Assembly: GCA_030152275.1 (NCBI GenBank)
Contig: JASLHF010000144.1
Coordinates: forward strand, 1 to 7,299
Direction of reading: 5' to 3'
DNA length: 7,299 bases
Source: Acinetobacter sp.
GTDB lineage: Bacteria > Pseudomonadota > Gammaproteobacteria > Pseudomonadales > Moraxellaceae
The notes below the pieces were generated by a model. That model saw nothing but the letters and a program-made list of their open reading frames with translations, had not been told where the DNA came from and ran no database searches. Shown here in pieces: positions 1-5,627 of the stretch (position 1 is the first letter of the stretch; the number at the start of each line of letters is the position of its first letter). A program made the position numbers and the translations under genes.

Positions 1-1910
1 TAGCTGGATTTTAACGGCAGCTGAACATGAATCTCTGTATTGCCTTTTTCAGAGAAAATTTCCAGCACACCGCCCATGCGCTCCATCCGCGTTTTCATAC
101 TGCGCATACCAATACTCATTCCGTATTGCGTTACGCAATCTACATCAAAACCAATACCATTGTCCCATATCGTCAAGTTTAAAATTTGCGGACTGCTGTA
201 TGCCATAGTCACCCGCACTTCACTGGCCTGACTGTGTTTTAAAATATTCGTTAGGCTTTCTTCCAGCACCCGAATGAGATTTAGGCATTGCAGCGACGTC
301 GGTTCAATTTCCCATTTGGGCGCAAAAACCCAAACTGCATGAATATCCATTTCATCCATGAGCTGACTAAACCGATGCCGGACAGGCGCCGCCCAGAGCA
401 TCGGTGTTTCTGGAATTTTATCAACGGCCGCCGATCCGCTATCAATAATTTGACGCAAATCATCACGCAGCAATTTCAGCATTGATAAGAACTGCTGATT
501 TGGAATAGTTTGTTCACACTGATCAACAATAATCATAGAACGTACAATCGACGCCCCCAAGCCATCGTGCAAATCATGGGACAGTTTCATTCGCTCTTGC
601 AAACGCGCATTGGACAGCTCCAAACGGTGCTTATCATTTAAACTTGTGCTTAGATCTAAACTTACTTGCTGCACTTTGGTTGAAAGTTCATCATTAAAGC
701 GTTCAATTTTTTTAATATTTTGATTTAAACGCGCACCTAAAAGCACCGCAATAAATAGTGTAATTAATGGTGATGTATAAGGTGATAATGGCGTCATTTC
801 TCTGCCTAAGCCATTAAACGCCATATGGACATCAAAGGCAGCACAGCCCAAAACAAGGATGATGCAAAGCGCCAAAGAGATATAATCCGAGCGCTTTGAT
901 TTCACAGCTTTCCAGCACATAAAAATACTGACAGCAAGAAATAGACCGCAATACAGTAAAAAAACCATATCGAACAGCGGCTTCATCATATTCAAACTGA
1001 CCGTACAAATACTCAGAATGACACATGCGCTGAGCAGCAATACCCCGCGCTCGAACACGACATTTTTGACTTGAATAAACCGCAAAAGATAAGTACAAAA
1101 ACTTAAAATATAAAGAATAAATATACTTAAATTAAAACGTGAAGCATCAATTACATTTGAAAAAAAATAGGTTTCTGTGGCTAAAATATTGGCAATAAAA
1201 ATTATCCAAAGCAAAGAACTAAGAGCAAACCAGCCAAAACTGCTCTCCGAACGCCTAAACAGCCAAAATATAAAACAAATAAAGCCCAATGTACCCGATA
1301 AAACGACATTGATTTGAAATAGAGTACGGGTTCGCCAAACTCGATCTTGCTGTATGGCTTCAGCTTTCACAGTATTATCAAAACTGACTTTACCAATTCC
1401 AGCGCTCTGCACAGCATAACCATTTACATAAATTAAAATTTCATTCCCATGCTGTTTTAACCCAGAGACCGGCATAATCCAATAGCGTGGCATATTCCAG
1501 CTTTTAGACAACGGTTCTGTCAAATGACGGTCGCTCCACAGCATATCGCCATTTAAATATACTGCGCCGGCGGTATTAATATAGCGAATTGAAAAAGTGA
1601 TGGGTTCTGCCAATCGGGCATTGTCTTTGCAGCGCCAATCCCATATCAGTCGATACCAGGCCCCGCCTGAATAATTGGGCCAGCTGTGCTCCCACAGATC
1701 CGGCAAACTTTCAACCGCTTGCCAGCCTTTGAGAGGCAATTCAGCATTTGAGCCAGTTCTAACTTTATCAATACTATCAAGTGTAACTTCACATTGATCA
1801 TTAATCGCATAAGAGGTTTGTACCGCAGATGCGGAAGCAAAGGAAACTGATATACTGCTGAATAAACAGAAAACGCCTATAATCAGCCAGACCAGTTTCC
1901 ATCTCTGCAT
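1..1910 (-). CDS. 7TMR-DISM sensor histidine kinase (3' end at window edge)
   Basis: This is an inner-membrane sensor kinase of the HisKA_3 class that should phosphorylate the NarL-type regulator encoded just upstream. The frame is open for 636 codons from ATG at 1910 to the left edge. It ends in TA plus an unseen base, so the stop probably straddles the edge. By eye: signal peptide about 1-28 (hydrophobic core, then ASASA); periplasmic sensor domain about 30-195, probably beta-rich; seven hydrophobic helices near 197-218, 226-245, 258-278, 289-308, 311-332, 342-365 and 375-394; a helical linker about 395-440. The kinase core shows the phospho-acceptor motif DLHDGLG with His448, an N box with Asn555 (EESLTNILKHS), a G1 box DNGIGF at 583-588 and a G2 region around GMRSM at 601-605. 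This matches 7TMR-DISM sensors, whose periplasmic domain often binds small ligands; the ligand here is unknown. Its ATG shares one base with the regulator's stop, and the upstream TGGGA is a weak ribosome binding site, suggesting translational coupling. Confidence 0.9.
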   Translation of the reverse strand, partial: MQRWKLVWLIIGVFCLFSSISVSFASASAVQTSYAINDQCEVTLDSIDKVRTGSNAELPLKGWQAVESLPDLWEHSWPNYSGGAWYRLIWDWRCKDNARLAEPITFSIRYINTAGAVYLNGDMLWSDRHLTEPLSKSWNMPRYWIMPVSGLKQHGNEILIYVNGYAVQSAGIGKVSFDNTVKAEAIQQDRVWRTRTLFQINVVLSGTLGFICFIFWLFRRSESSFGWFALSSLLWIIFIANILATETYFFSNVIDASRFNLSIFILYILSFCTYLLRFIQVKNVVFERGVLLLSACVILSICTVSLNMMKPLFDMVFLLYCGLFLAVSIFMCWKAVKSKRSDYISLALCIILVLGCAAFDVHMAFNGLGREMTPLSPYTSPLITLFIAVLLGARLNQNIKKIERFNDELSTKVQQVSLDLSTSLNDKHRLELSNARLQERMKLSHDLHDGLGASIVRSMIIVDQCEQTIPNQQFLSMLKLLRDDLRQIIDSGSAAVDKIPETPMLWAAPVRHRFSQLMDEMDIHAVWVFAPKWEIEPTSLQCLNLIRVLEESLTNILKHSQASEVRVTMAYSSPQILNLTIWDNGIGFDVDCVTQYGMSIGMRSMKTRMERMGGVLEIFSEKGNTEIHVQLPLKSS

Positions 1911-2584
1911 TATAAAATTCCCAATGAACGGGCTGTGCTGACGGCTTTTGTACGTTTAGTTACGGATAGTTTTCTGTAAATATGCTTAATGTGGCTTTCG
2001 ACTGTATAGCGGGAAACAAATAGCTGTTCTGCAATTTCACGATTGCTGAGACCTTGCGCAACTAACGATAAAATTTCTTTTTCACGCAAAGTGAGTAAGC
2101 TTTGTTCTGCATCTGTATTATTTTCAGCAATAGGATGTTCTGCATCAACCGCTGCAATCTGTTTCAGGATTTCCCGCGCAATAAATGGATCTATGGGTGC
2201 TCCACCACGTAAAATACTGCGGATTGAAAGCAAAACTTCCGCATCATCGCGTTCTTTGAGCACATAGCCTGTAGCGCCAGCTTTAATCGCACTAAAGAGG
2301 CTTTCCTGTGTACTCCATGCAGAGATGACTAAAATTAAAGTATGACTGTCAGAAGAGCGGATTTTTTCAATAATTTCGAGACCATTTCCATCCGGCAGGC
2401 CTAAATCGACTAGCGCCAATGAAATGGGCTGGTATTGCAGAATTTTAAATGCTTCACTGACACTCTTGGCAAATAGCAGTACGTCACTAGCATAACCTAA
2501 ATCAACCAATATTTTACGCAAGCGCAGCTGGATGATTTCTTCATCTTCAACGATTAAAACCGGTACCGGCAATACAACTTCCAT
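1910..2584 (-). CDS. NarL/FixJ-family two-component response regulator
   Basis: A 224-residue DNA-binding response regulator, full length for the family. The receiver domain covers about residues 7-125, with the acidic pair Asp14/Glu15, phospho-acceptor Asp60 (in LVDLGLPDGNG), Ser88 as the switch Ser/Thr, and Lys110. A LuxR-type helix-turn-helix covers about 160-220, with LTLREKEIL followed by GLSNREIAEQLFVS and the recognition helix TVESHIKHIYRKL. All conserved phosphorylation residues are present, so it should be phosphorylated by the kinase encoded immediately downstream. The ATG at 2584 is supported by AGGG at 2591-2594 with a 6-nt spacer and by the position of the receiver domain. The stop TAA overlaps the kinase start by one base. 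Target genes cannot be read from this window. It is the first gene of its operon, and the 206 bp upstream presumably hold its promoter. Confidence 0.93.
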   Translation of the reverse strand: MEVVLPVPVLIVEDEEIIQLRLRKILVDLGYASDVLLFAKSVSEAFKILQYQPISLALVDLGLPDGNGLEIIEKIRSSDSHTLILVISAWSTQESLFSAIKAGATGYVLKERDDAEVLLSIRSILRGGAPIDPFIAREILKQIAAVDAEHPIAENNTDAEQSLLTLREKEILSLVAQGLSNREIAEQLFVSRYTVESHIKHIYRKLSVTKRTKAVSTARSLGIL

Positions 2585-2720
2585 GGTTTTCCCTGCATGA
2601 CTGTCAATTTTTTATTTTAATCATATCCATAGCAGCAGAATATCCCTAATTTTAAGTATATTGCCACTAAATACAGTCATAACTAAAAGTTACTCTGCAT
2701 TACATTCAGCGCTCACATGT

Positions 2721-2757
2721 ATAACAAGCTTCAATATTTTTCTTTAAAGCAAGTTAT
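2721..2757. repeat. Imperfect inverted repeat upstream of the response regulator
   Basis: ATAAC-AA-GCTT at 2721-2731 mirrors AAGC-AA-GTTAT at 2747-2757. That gives nine paired positions interrupted by a 2-base mismatch, around a 15-base AT-rich centre. It lies in the 206-bp gap between the GST-like gene and the response regulator, about 140 bp upstream of the regulator start. Neither strand has a U-tract after it, so it does not look like a terminator. It could be an operator for the two-component operon, or chance symmetry in AT-rich DNA. The rest of this gap shows only a -10-like TATACT (minus strand, 2655-2660) without a convincing -35 partner. Confidence 0.3.
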
Positions 2758-2790
2758 ATCTATAATTTTAATAGAATCTTACTCAACTCT

Positions 2791-3567
2791 TCAACTGTAA
2801 TGCAGCCTTAAATAATCCACAATCGCAGCCGACTCAAACATTTTTACCCCAGTATTAGGATCATATAGAAACGGCACCTGCAGACGGTCTCCCATCAATG
2901 CAAATACCTGTTCACGCTTACCGCCAGCAAGCGGAACGTATTTTCCCGGTTTTAAACGCAATACCGCCAGCCCCTGATCCTGCCAGCGCTCTTTGGCAAC
3001 ATTATGAAATTTAAATGCAAGCTCTAGCTCAGATAATTCTGCGCGAACGATCCGTGTAAATGGGCTGGCTTCAAAACCCCATAGCTCTAATAAATGCTCT
3101 GGCGTTTTGCGGCCCTGTACTTTTGGATTAATCCATACACCGCGCGCGCCATTCAATAATGTTCCTGCAAAGGCTGCTACAGGCCAGCGCGGGAAATTTG
3201 CATATTTGGAAGGTGTACTGCCGCTGCGTCCATAATGTTTAAACAGATGGTGAATAATCTGCTGTGACTCATACATCTGGTCGCCGGTATTTTCATCTAC
3301 AAAAAATGGAAAGCGCATTTTTCCTCCCAGCGCTTTCACATCCTTTCGATAAAGTGTGCCGCCTTTAGGACAAGGATAATCCTCATAGTCTAAATTAAGG
3401 GTAGTTAATACTTCACGTACGCGCCTGCAAAAAGGAGAACCTTCAAATTCATATAGTTTCAAGGCTTTTTCTGGCTGTTTTGGAAAAGCCGTGCCGGAAG
3501 TTCCGCGGCCGCCTTCTGCCATTGCAGACAACAATGCCTGTGCAACTTTCACTTGATGTTTCAGCAT
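2791..3567 (-). CDS. Tandem GST N-terminal (thioredoxin-fold) domain protein
   Basis: A 258-residue protein made of two copies of the glutathione S-transferase N-terminal domain, without the all-helical GST C-terminal domain. Copy 1 is about residues 36-113 (LKLYEFEGSPFCRRV, cis-Pro motif RFPFFVD at Pro87, Glu100-Ser101). Copy 2 is about 160-257 (LELWGFEASPFTRIV, VPFLYD at Pro232, Glu245-Ser246). The Pro and Glu-Ser positions are those used by GST domains to hold glutathione. The redox position is Cys47 (SPFC) in copy 1 but Thr171 (SPFT) in copy 2, so only the first copy keeps a glutaredoxin-like cysteine. No signal peptide is evident; a cytoplasmic thiol or glutathione role is likely, but the substrate is unknown. 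The ATG is supported by AAGGA at 3577-3581 with a 9-nt spacer, although the first 34 residues lie outside the domain. It appears monocistronic: 206 bp separate it from the regulator downstream and 252 bp from rraA upstream. No clear terminator follows its stop. Confidence 0.85.
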   Translation of the reverse strand: MLKHQVKVAQALLSAMAEGGRGTSGTAFPKQPEKALKLYEFEGSPFCRRVREVLTTLNLDYEDYPCPKGGTLYRKDVKALGGKMRFPFFVDENTGDQMYESQQIIHHLFKHYGRSGSTPSKYANFPRWPVAAFAGTLLNGARGVWINPKVQGRKTPEHLLELWGFEASPFTRIVRAELSELELAFKFHNVAKERWQDQGLAVLRLKPGKYVPLAGGKREQVFALMGDRLQVPFLYDPNTGVKMFESAAIVDYLRLHYS

Positions 3568-3681
3568 AAAATAATGTCCTTTTTATATTTTTTGAAATTT
3601 TTTTTTAAAACCTGTTATCAGACGCCGCATCCACAGCATTTTTCTTTTCTTTCATGTTTTAAGGCCACCCTTTTAAATTAG

Positions 3682-3705
3682 GCGCCTTATTGTCTGAATA
3701 AGCGC
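3682..3705. repeat. Short GC-capped hairpin in the rraA-GST gap
   Basis: GCGC at 3682-3685 and TTATT at 3687-3691 pair with AATAA at 3697-3701 and GCGC at 3702-3705. The stem is 9 bp with one bulged base and a 5-base loop (GTCTG). No U-tract follows on either strand, so it is not a classical terminator. It sits 12 bp to the left of the larger hairpin at 3718-3762, and about 115 bp upstream of the GST-like gene's start. It could be an operator or part of that gene's leader RNA. Its function is not known. Confidence 0.35.
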
Positions 3706-3717
3706 ATTAAAACTCAT

Positions 3718-3770
3718 AAACATCTTTTCATTAATGATTACCATTTTGATGAAAAGATGTTTTTGTTTTT
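3718..3770. terminator. Long A/T-rich hairpin downstream of rraA, probable terminator
   Basis: A perfect 14-bp inverted repeat (3718-3731 with 3749-3762) encloses a 17-base loop. The loop can itself form a 4-bp stem (AATG 3733-3736 with CATT 3742-3745). It lies 58 bp after the rraA stop, where a terminator for the SDR-rraA unit is expected. The better U-rich tail, however, follows the stem on the plus strand (TTGTTTTT at 3763-3770). The minus-strand reading continues with ATGAGTTTT, which is a poorer tail. It may act in both directions or mainly block antisense transcription. Confidence 0.55.
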
Positions 3771-3819
3771 AGAATGGCATTAGCAACACACTGCTGATGC
3801 AGTATGCTGCTTAAATCTC

Positions 3820-4332
3820 TTAAAGATCAGCCAATTTTTCTTTAGCGATAACAATGCCGTTATTGTCAGCATATACATAATCACCGCTCTGAATACTGAC
3901 ACCGCCAAAATTCAGTTCAATATCAGTTTCTCCAGCGCCTTTACGGTTGCTTTTCTGCGGAATAGAAGCCAATGCGTGCACCCCCAAGTCCAATTCTGCA
4001 ATTGCGTCTACATCACGTACACAGCCATAAATAATGACACCGTTCCAACTGTTTTTAACAGCTGATTCAGCAATCATGTCACCCATCAAAGCGCAGCGCA
4101 TAGATGCGCCGCCGTCAACCACCAGCACTTTTCCCGCACCGTCTGTTGCCAGCAGCTCTTTTACCCGAGAGTTGTCTTCAAAACATTTGACCGTGACAGC
4201 CTCACCGCCAAAAGTTTTGCGCGCGCCGTAGCTTTTGAAGAATTTGCCGTCCATCGAAGGTGTCACCACCTGCAAATCTTTTTCTGGGTTATCGTCAAGC
4301 AAATCACAGGTTACAAATGGCAATGTAGACAC
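3820..4332 (-). CDS. rraA: RraA-family protein (RNase E regulator / HMG-CHA aldolase-like)
   Basis: A 170-residue protein clearly of the RraA family, close to the 161-residue length of E. coli RraA. Shared segments include TFGGEAVTVKCFEDN at 40-54, KVLVVDGGASMR at 68-79, GVIIYGCVRDVDAI at 98-111, and the C-terminal NFGGVSIQSGDYVYADNNGI. In E. coli, RraA binds RNase E and inhibits mRNA decay. Related proteins are divalent-metal-dependent 4-hydroxy-4-methyl-2-oxoglutarate/oxaloacetate aldolases, which need an Arg-Asp pair. Here the pair is intact (Arg106-Asp107), where E. coli RraA, as I recall it, has Arg-Gln; aldolase or decarboxylase activity is therefore possible. It is cytoplasmic, with no signal peptide. 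The start is GTG, set by GAGGG at 4340-4344, which overlaps the stop of the SDR gene 10 bp upstream. It is the second gene of that unit. The family is certain; which of the two functions applies is not. Confidence 0.9.
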   Translation of the reverse strand: MSTLPFVTCDLLDDNPEKDLQVVTPSMDGKFFKSYGARKTFGGEAVTVKCFEDNSRVKELLATDGAGKVLVVDGGASMRCALMGDMIAESAVKNSWNGVIIYGCVRDVDAIAELDLGVHALASIPQKSNRKGAGETDIELNFGGVSIQSGDYVYADNNGIVIAKEKLADL

Positions 4333-4339
4333 GGTTTAT

Positions 4340-4344
4340 CCCTC
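4340..4344 (-). promoter_or_regulatory. rraA ribosome binding site overlapping upstream stop codon
   Basis: The minus strand reads TGAGGG: the TGA stop of the SDR gene (4345-4343) runs directly into GAGGG, which lies 7 nt before the GTG start of rraA. This placement fixes the GTG start. It also means ribosomes terminating on the upstream gene cover the rraA Shine-Dalgarno, so coupled translation is likely. Confidence 0.75.
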
Positions 4345-5008
4345 ATTTGGTTTTTTGTATGCGTAAATTATCATAGATCTGAAATTTTGCAGTTTGAGAT
4401 TGCGCTGCATCGACCATAGTATGAGCCACTTGCGCTGCTGTCACTGGCTTATATTTAAAAGTGTTCGGCACAAAATGCGAAAACCGCTGATACAGACGCT
4501 GCACAGCATCTTCCATGCGGCGCTGCTCTGGACGCTGGCCCAGCAGCAATGATGGCCGAATAATAGACGTTCGGCTTAAATTCAAACTGTTCACATAATA
4601 TTCCAGCTCGCCTTTTACGCGGCTGTAAAAAATTGGCGACTTGGTATTTGCGCCTAAAGCGCTCAGCAAAATAAAATGTGTATCTGCTGTTTCCAGCAAT
4701 TCGGCAAAATGCGCATTAATCGAAAAATCAGTATTGTAAAATTGCTCTTTGCTTCCGGCTTGCTTAAGGGTTGTACCCAAACAGCTAAATGCATGACTAT
4801 AGCCACTCACGTCCTGCTCATTCAGCAATAAAAAATCTTCCAGCTCAAATTGCTGCACTTTTTCCAAATGGTTAAATTCCTCATCCCGTTTTCGAACAAC
4901 TGCGGTAATGTTTTGGCAATATTGATTCTGACTCAAGGCTCGAACCAGCTCGCGGCCTACTAAACCGGTTGCTCCAATCACAATTGCATTATCTATAGAT
5001 TTACTCAT
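4343..5008 (-). CDS. NAD(P)-binding SDR-like protein, TIP30/HTATIP2-like
   Basis: A 221-residue atypical short-chain dehydrogenase-like protein. The N-terminus has the Rossmann dinucleotide motif GATGLVG at 12-18 after a short beta strand (AIVI). The segment FSCLGTTLKQAGSKEQF at 74-90 and the motif YSRVKGELE at 128-136 (YxxxK: Tyr128, Lys132), with Ser116 in LLSALGA, resemble human TIP30/HTATIP2 and its bacterial relatives. The N-terminal GATG motif suggests NADP(H) or NAD(H) binding; the substrate cannot be inferred. It is cytoplasmic, with no membrane segment. ATG at 5008 is preceded by AGGGAG at 5021-5026, with a rather long 12-nt spacer. It is the first gene of a unit with rraA and is read from the promoter at 5055-5084, divergent from rpsT. 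The length is normal for the family, and the family call is firm. Confidence 0.87.
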   Translation of the reverse strand: MSKSIDNAIVIGATGLVGRELVRALSQNQYCQNITAVVRKRDEEFNHLEKVQQFELEDFLLLNEQDVSGYSHAFSCLGTTLKQAGSKEQFYNTDFSINAHFAELLETADTHFILLSALGANTKSPIFYSRVKGELEYYVNSLNLSRTSIIRPSLLLGQRPEQRRMEDAVQRLYQRFSHFVPNTFKYKPVTAAQVAHTMVDAAQSQTAKFQIYDNLRIQKTK

Positions 5009-5054
5009 TTTTTGAACAATCTCCCTGCGTTCAGACTAATCTAACGTTTTCTTT

Positions 5055-5084
5055 AATATTTTTCTTCATCTAAAATGTTGTCAA
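5055..5084 (-). promoter_or_regulatory. Candidate sigma-70 promoter for the SDR-rraA unit
   Basis: On the minus strand a perfect -35 TTGACA (5084-5079) is followed, after 18 bases, by AATATT (5060-5055), a 4/6 match to the -10 consensus. The predicted start is near 5048, giving a leader of about 40 nt before the ATG at 5008. The spacing is slightly long and the -10 imperfect. Confidence 0.5.
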
Positions 5085-5097
5085 AGCATCTCAAGAC

Positions 5098-5126
5098 TTG
5101 ACTTAAGCGCTTAGTTTAATCAGAAT
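5098..5126 (+). promoter_or_regulatory. Candidate sigma-70 promoter for rpsT
   Basis: -35 TTGACT (5098-5103) and -10 CAGAAT (5121-5126) are separated by 17 bases, predicting a start near 5133 and a leader of about 90 nt. The spacer holds a perfect 10-bp palindrome, TAAGCGCTTA, at 5104-5113. The -35 box overlaps a second small palindrome (TCAAG-A-CTTGA, 5091-5101). This -35 box lies only 13 bp from the divergent -35 box of the SDR-rraA promoter. Confidence 0.5.
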
Positions 5127-5140
5127 ATGGCTCTTGTTTA

Positions 5141-5192
5141 CGGGCTGGTGATAGTTCTTCTGATGTTGGTTTTCAGATGTAATTTCAGCCCG
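5141..5192 (+). promoter_or_regulatory. Structured 5' leader of rpsT mRNA
   Basis: CGGGCTG at 5141-5147 is perfectly complementary to CAGCCCG at 5186-5192. Inside it, TCTGA at 5159-5163 pairs with TCAGA at 5173-5177 around a 9-base loop. The structure ends 18 bases before the rpsT Shine-Dalgarno. S20 represses its own synthesis in E. coli, so a protein-binding leader is plausible here, but that is inference. No match to a named riboswitch is claimed. Confidence 0.45.
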
Positions 5193-5210
5193 CCCAGACC
5201 AATCTAATTC

Positions 5211-5216
5211 AAGGAG
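5211..5216 (+). promoter_or_regulatory. rpsT ribosome binding site
   Basis: A strong Shine-Dalgarno AAGGAG lies 7 nt before the GTG at 5224. It settles the non-ATG start, which also gives the expected mature N-terminus (ANSAQAKKR). Confidence 0.85.
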
Positions 5217-5223
5217 TGCACGA

Positions 5224-5490
5224 GTGGCAAACTCTGCTCAAGCAAAAAAACGTGCTCGTCAAAACGTTAAAGCACGTAAACACAACGCTAGCTTACGTTC
5301 TATGGTTCGTACTTATCTTAAACGTACAGTTGCTGCTATCGCTGCAGGTGACTACGCAGCTGCTTCAGAAGCGTACAAAACTGCGGTTCCAGTAATCGAC
5401 CGTATGGCTGATAAAGGCATCATCCATAAAAACAAAGCTGCTCGTCATAAGAGCCGTTTAAACGCACAAGTTAAAGCTTTAGCTAACTAA
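5224..5490 (+). CDS. rpsT: 30S ribosomal protein S20
   Basis: An 88-residue S20, a primary 16S rRNA-binding protein of the small subunit that helps early 30S assembly. It has the typical composition and order: a very basic N-terminus (ANSAQAKKRARQNVKARKHN), long alpha-helical segments rich in Ala, Lys and Arg, the IDRMADKGIIHKNKAARHKSRL stretch near 59-80, and a short C-terminal KALAN. The length is normal. The start is GTG, as is common for rpsT, with AAGGAG 7 nt upstream. The sequence reads as the Acinetobacter/Moraxellaceae form, which is the main clue to the host. It is transcribed alone from the promoter at 5098-5126, has a structured leader, and ends at a strong intrinsic terminator 13 bp after the stop. 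It is the only plus-strand gene in the window. Confidence 0.98.
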   Translation: MANSAQAKKRARQNVKARKHNASLRSMVRTYLKRTVAAIAAGDYAAASEAYKTAVPVIDRMADKGIIHKNKAARHKSRLNAQVKALAN

Positions 5491-5502
5491 TTTGCTGCAA
5501 TG

Positions 5503-5529
5503 AAAAAAGCCCTTTTTAGGGCTTTTTTT
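5503..5529 (+). terminator. Intrinsic terminator of rpsT
   Basis: An 11-bp stem (5503-5513 with 5518-5528) with a TTTT loop has a GCCCT/AGGGC core flanked by A and T runs, so the T-tract extends to 5529. It begins 13 bases after the rpsT stop. Being symmetric in its A/T flanks, it could also stop transcription from the right. Confidence 0.9.
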
Positions 5530-5584
5530 GTGTCTGCATATTTTTCAAACAATTAAAAAGACATGAGCAAAAGCTTAAGACAAT

Positions 5585-5609
5585 AAAAAAGCCCTCATTT
5601 GAGGACTTT
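5585..5609 (-). terminator. Intrinsic terminator of the M66 protease gene
   Basis: Read on the minus strand, AAAG-T-CCTC (5609-5601) pairs with GAGG-G-CTTT (5596-5588) around the loop AAAT, with a G-U pair where the DNA shows a mismatch, and is followed by a run of six T counting the stem end (5590-5585). The wobble pair makes the stem continuous only in minus-strand RNA, so it is oriented for the protease gene. The stem begins 18 bases after that gene's stop codon. Confidence 0.85.
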
Positions 5610-5627
5610 CTTATTTCAAACGTTTAC

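Noticed and set aside
1..485. Short frames of about 61-65 codons on both strands (for example 40-231, 281-466, 288-485)
   Set aside because: All fall within the kinase catalytic domain in other frames, where the kinase frame shows its N, G1 and G2 boxes.
832..1098. 88-codon minus-strand reading frame
   Set aside because: It lies inside the membrane region of the histidine kinase in another frame. The kinase frame is continuous and carries recognisable motifs, whereas this one matches nothing.
2602..2607. TTGACA on the minus strand just upstream of the response regulator
   Set aside because: A -10 box at normal spacing would fall on the start codon itself. A good ribosome binding site lies between, which argues against a leaderless transcript.
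3605..3655. 16-codon minus-strand frame (MKEKKNAVDAASDNRF) upstream of the GST-like gene
   Set aside because: The nearest possible Shine-Dalgarno (AGGG) is 12 nt from the ATG, and nothing suggests a leader peptide. A frame this short is expected by chance.
3792..3812. Small alternative hairpins (CTGC-TGAT-GCAG and GCAG-TATG-CTGC) just after the rraA stop
   Set aside because: The stems are only 4 bp and mutually exclusive, with no U-tract. They are too weak to call a terminator or attenuator.
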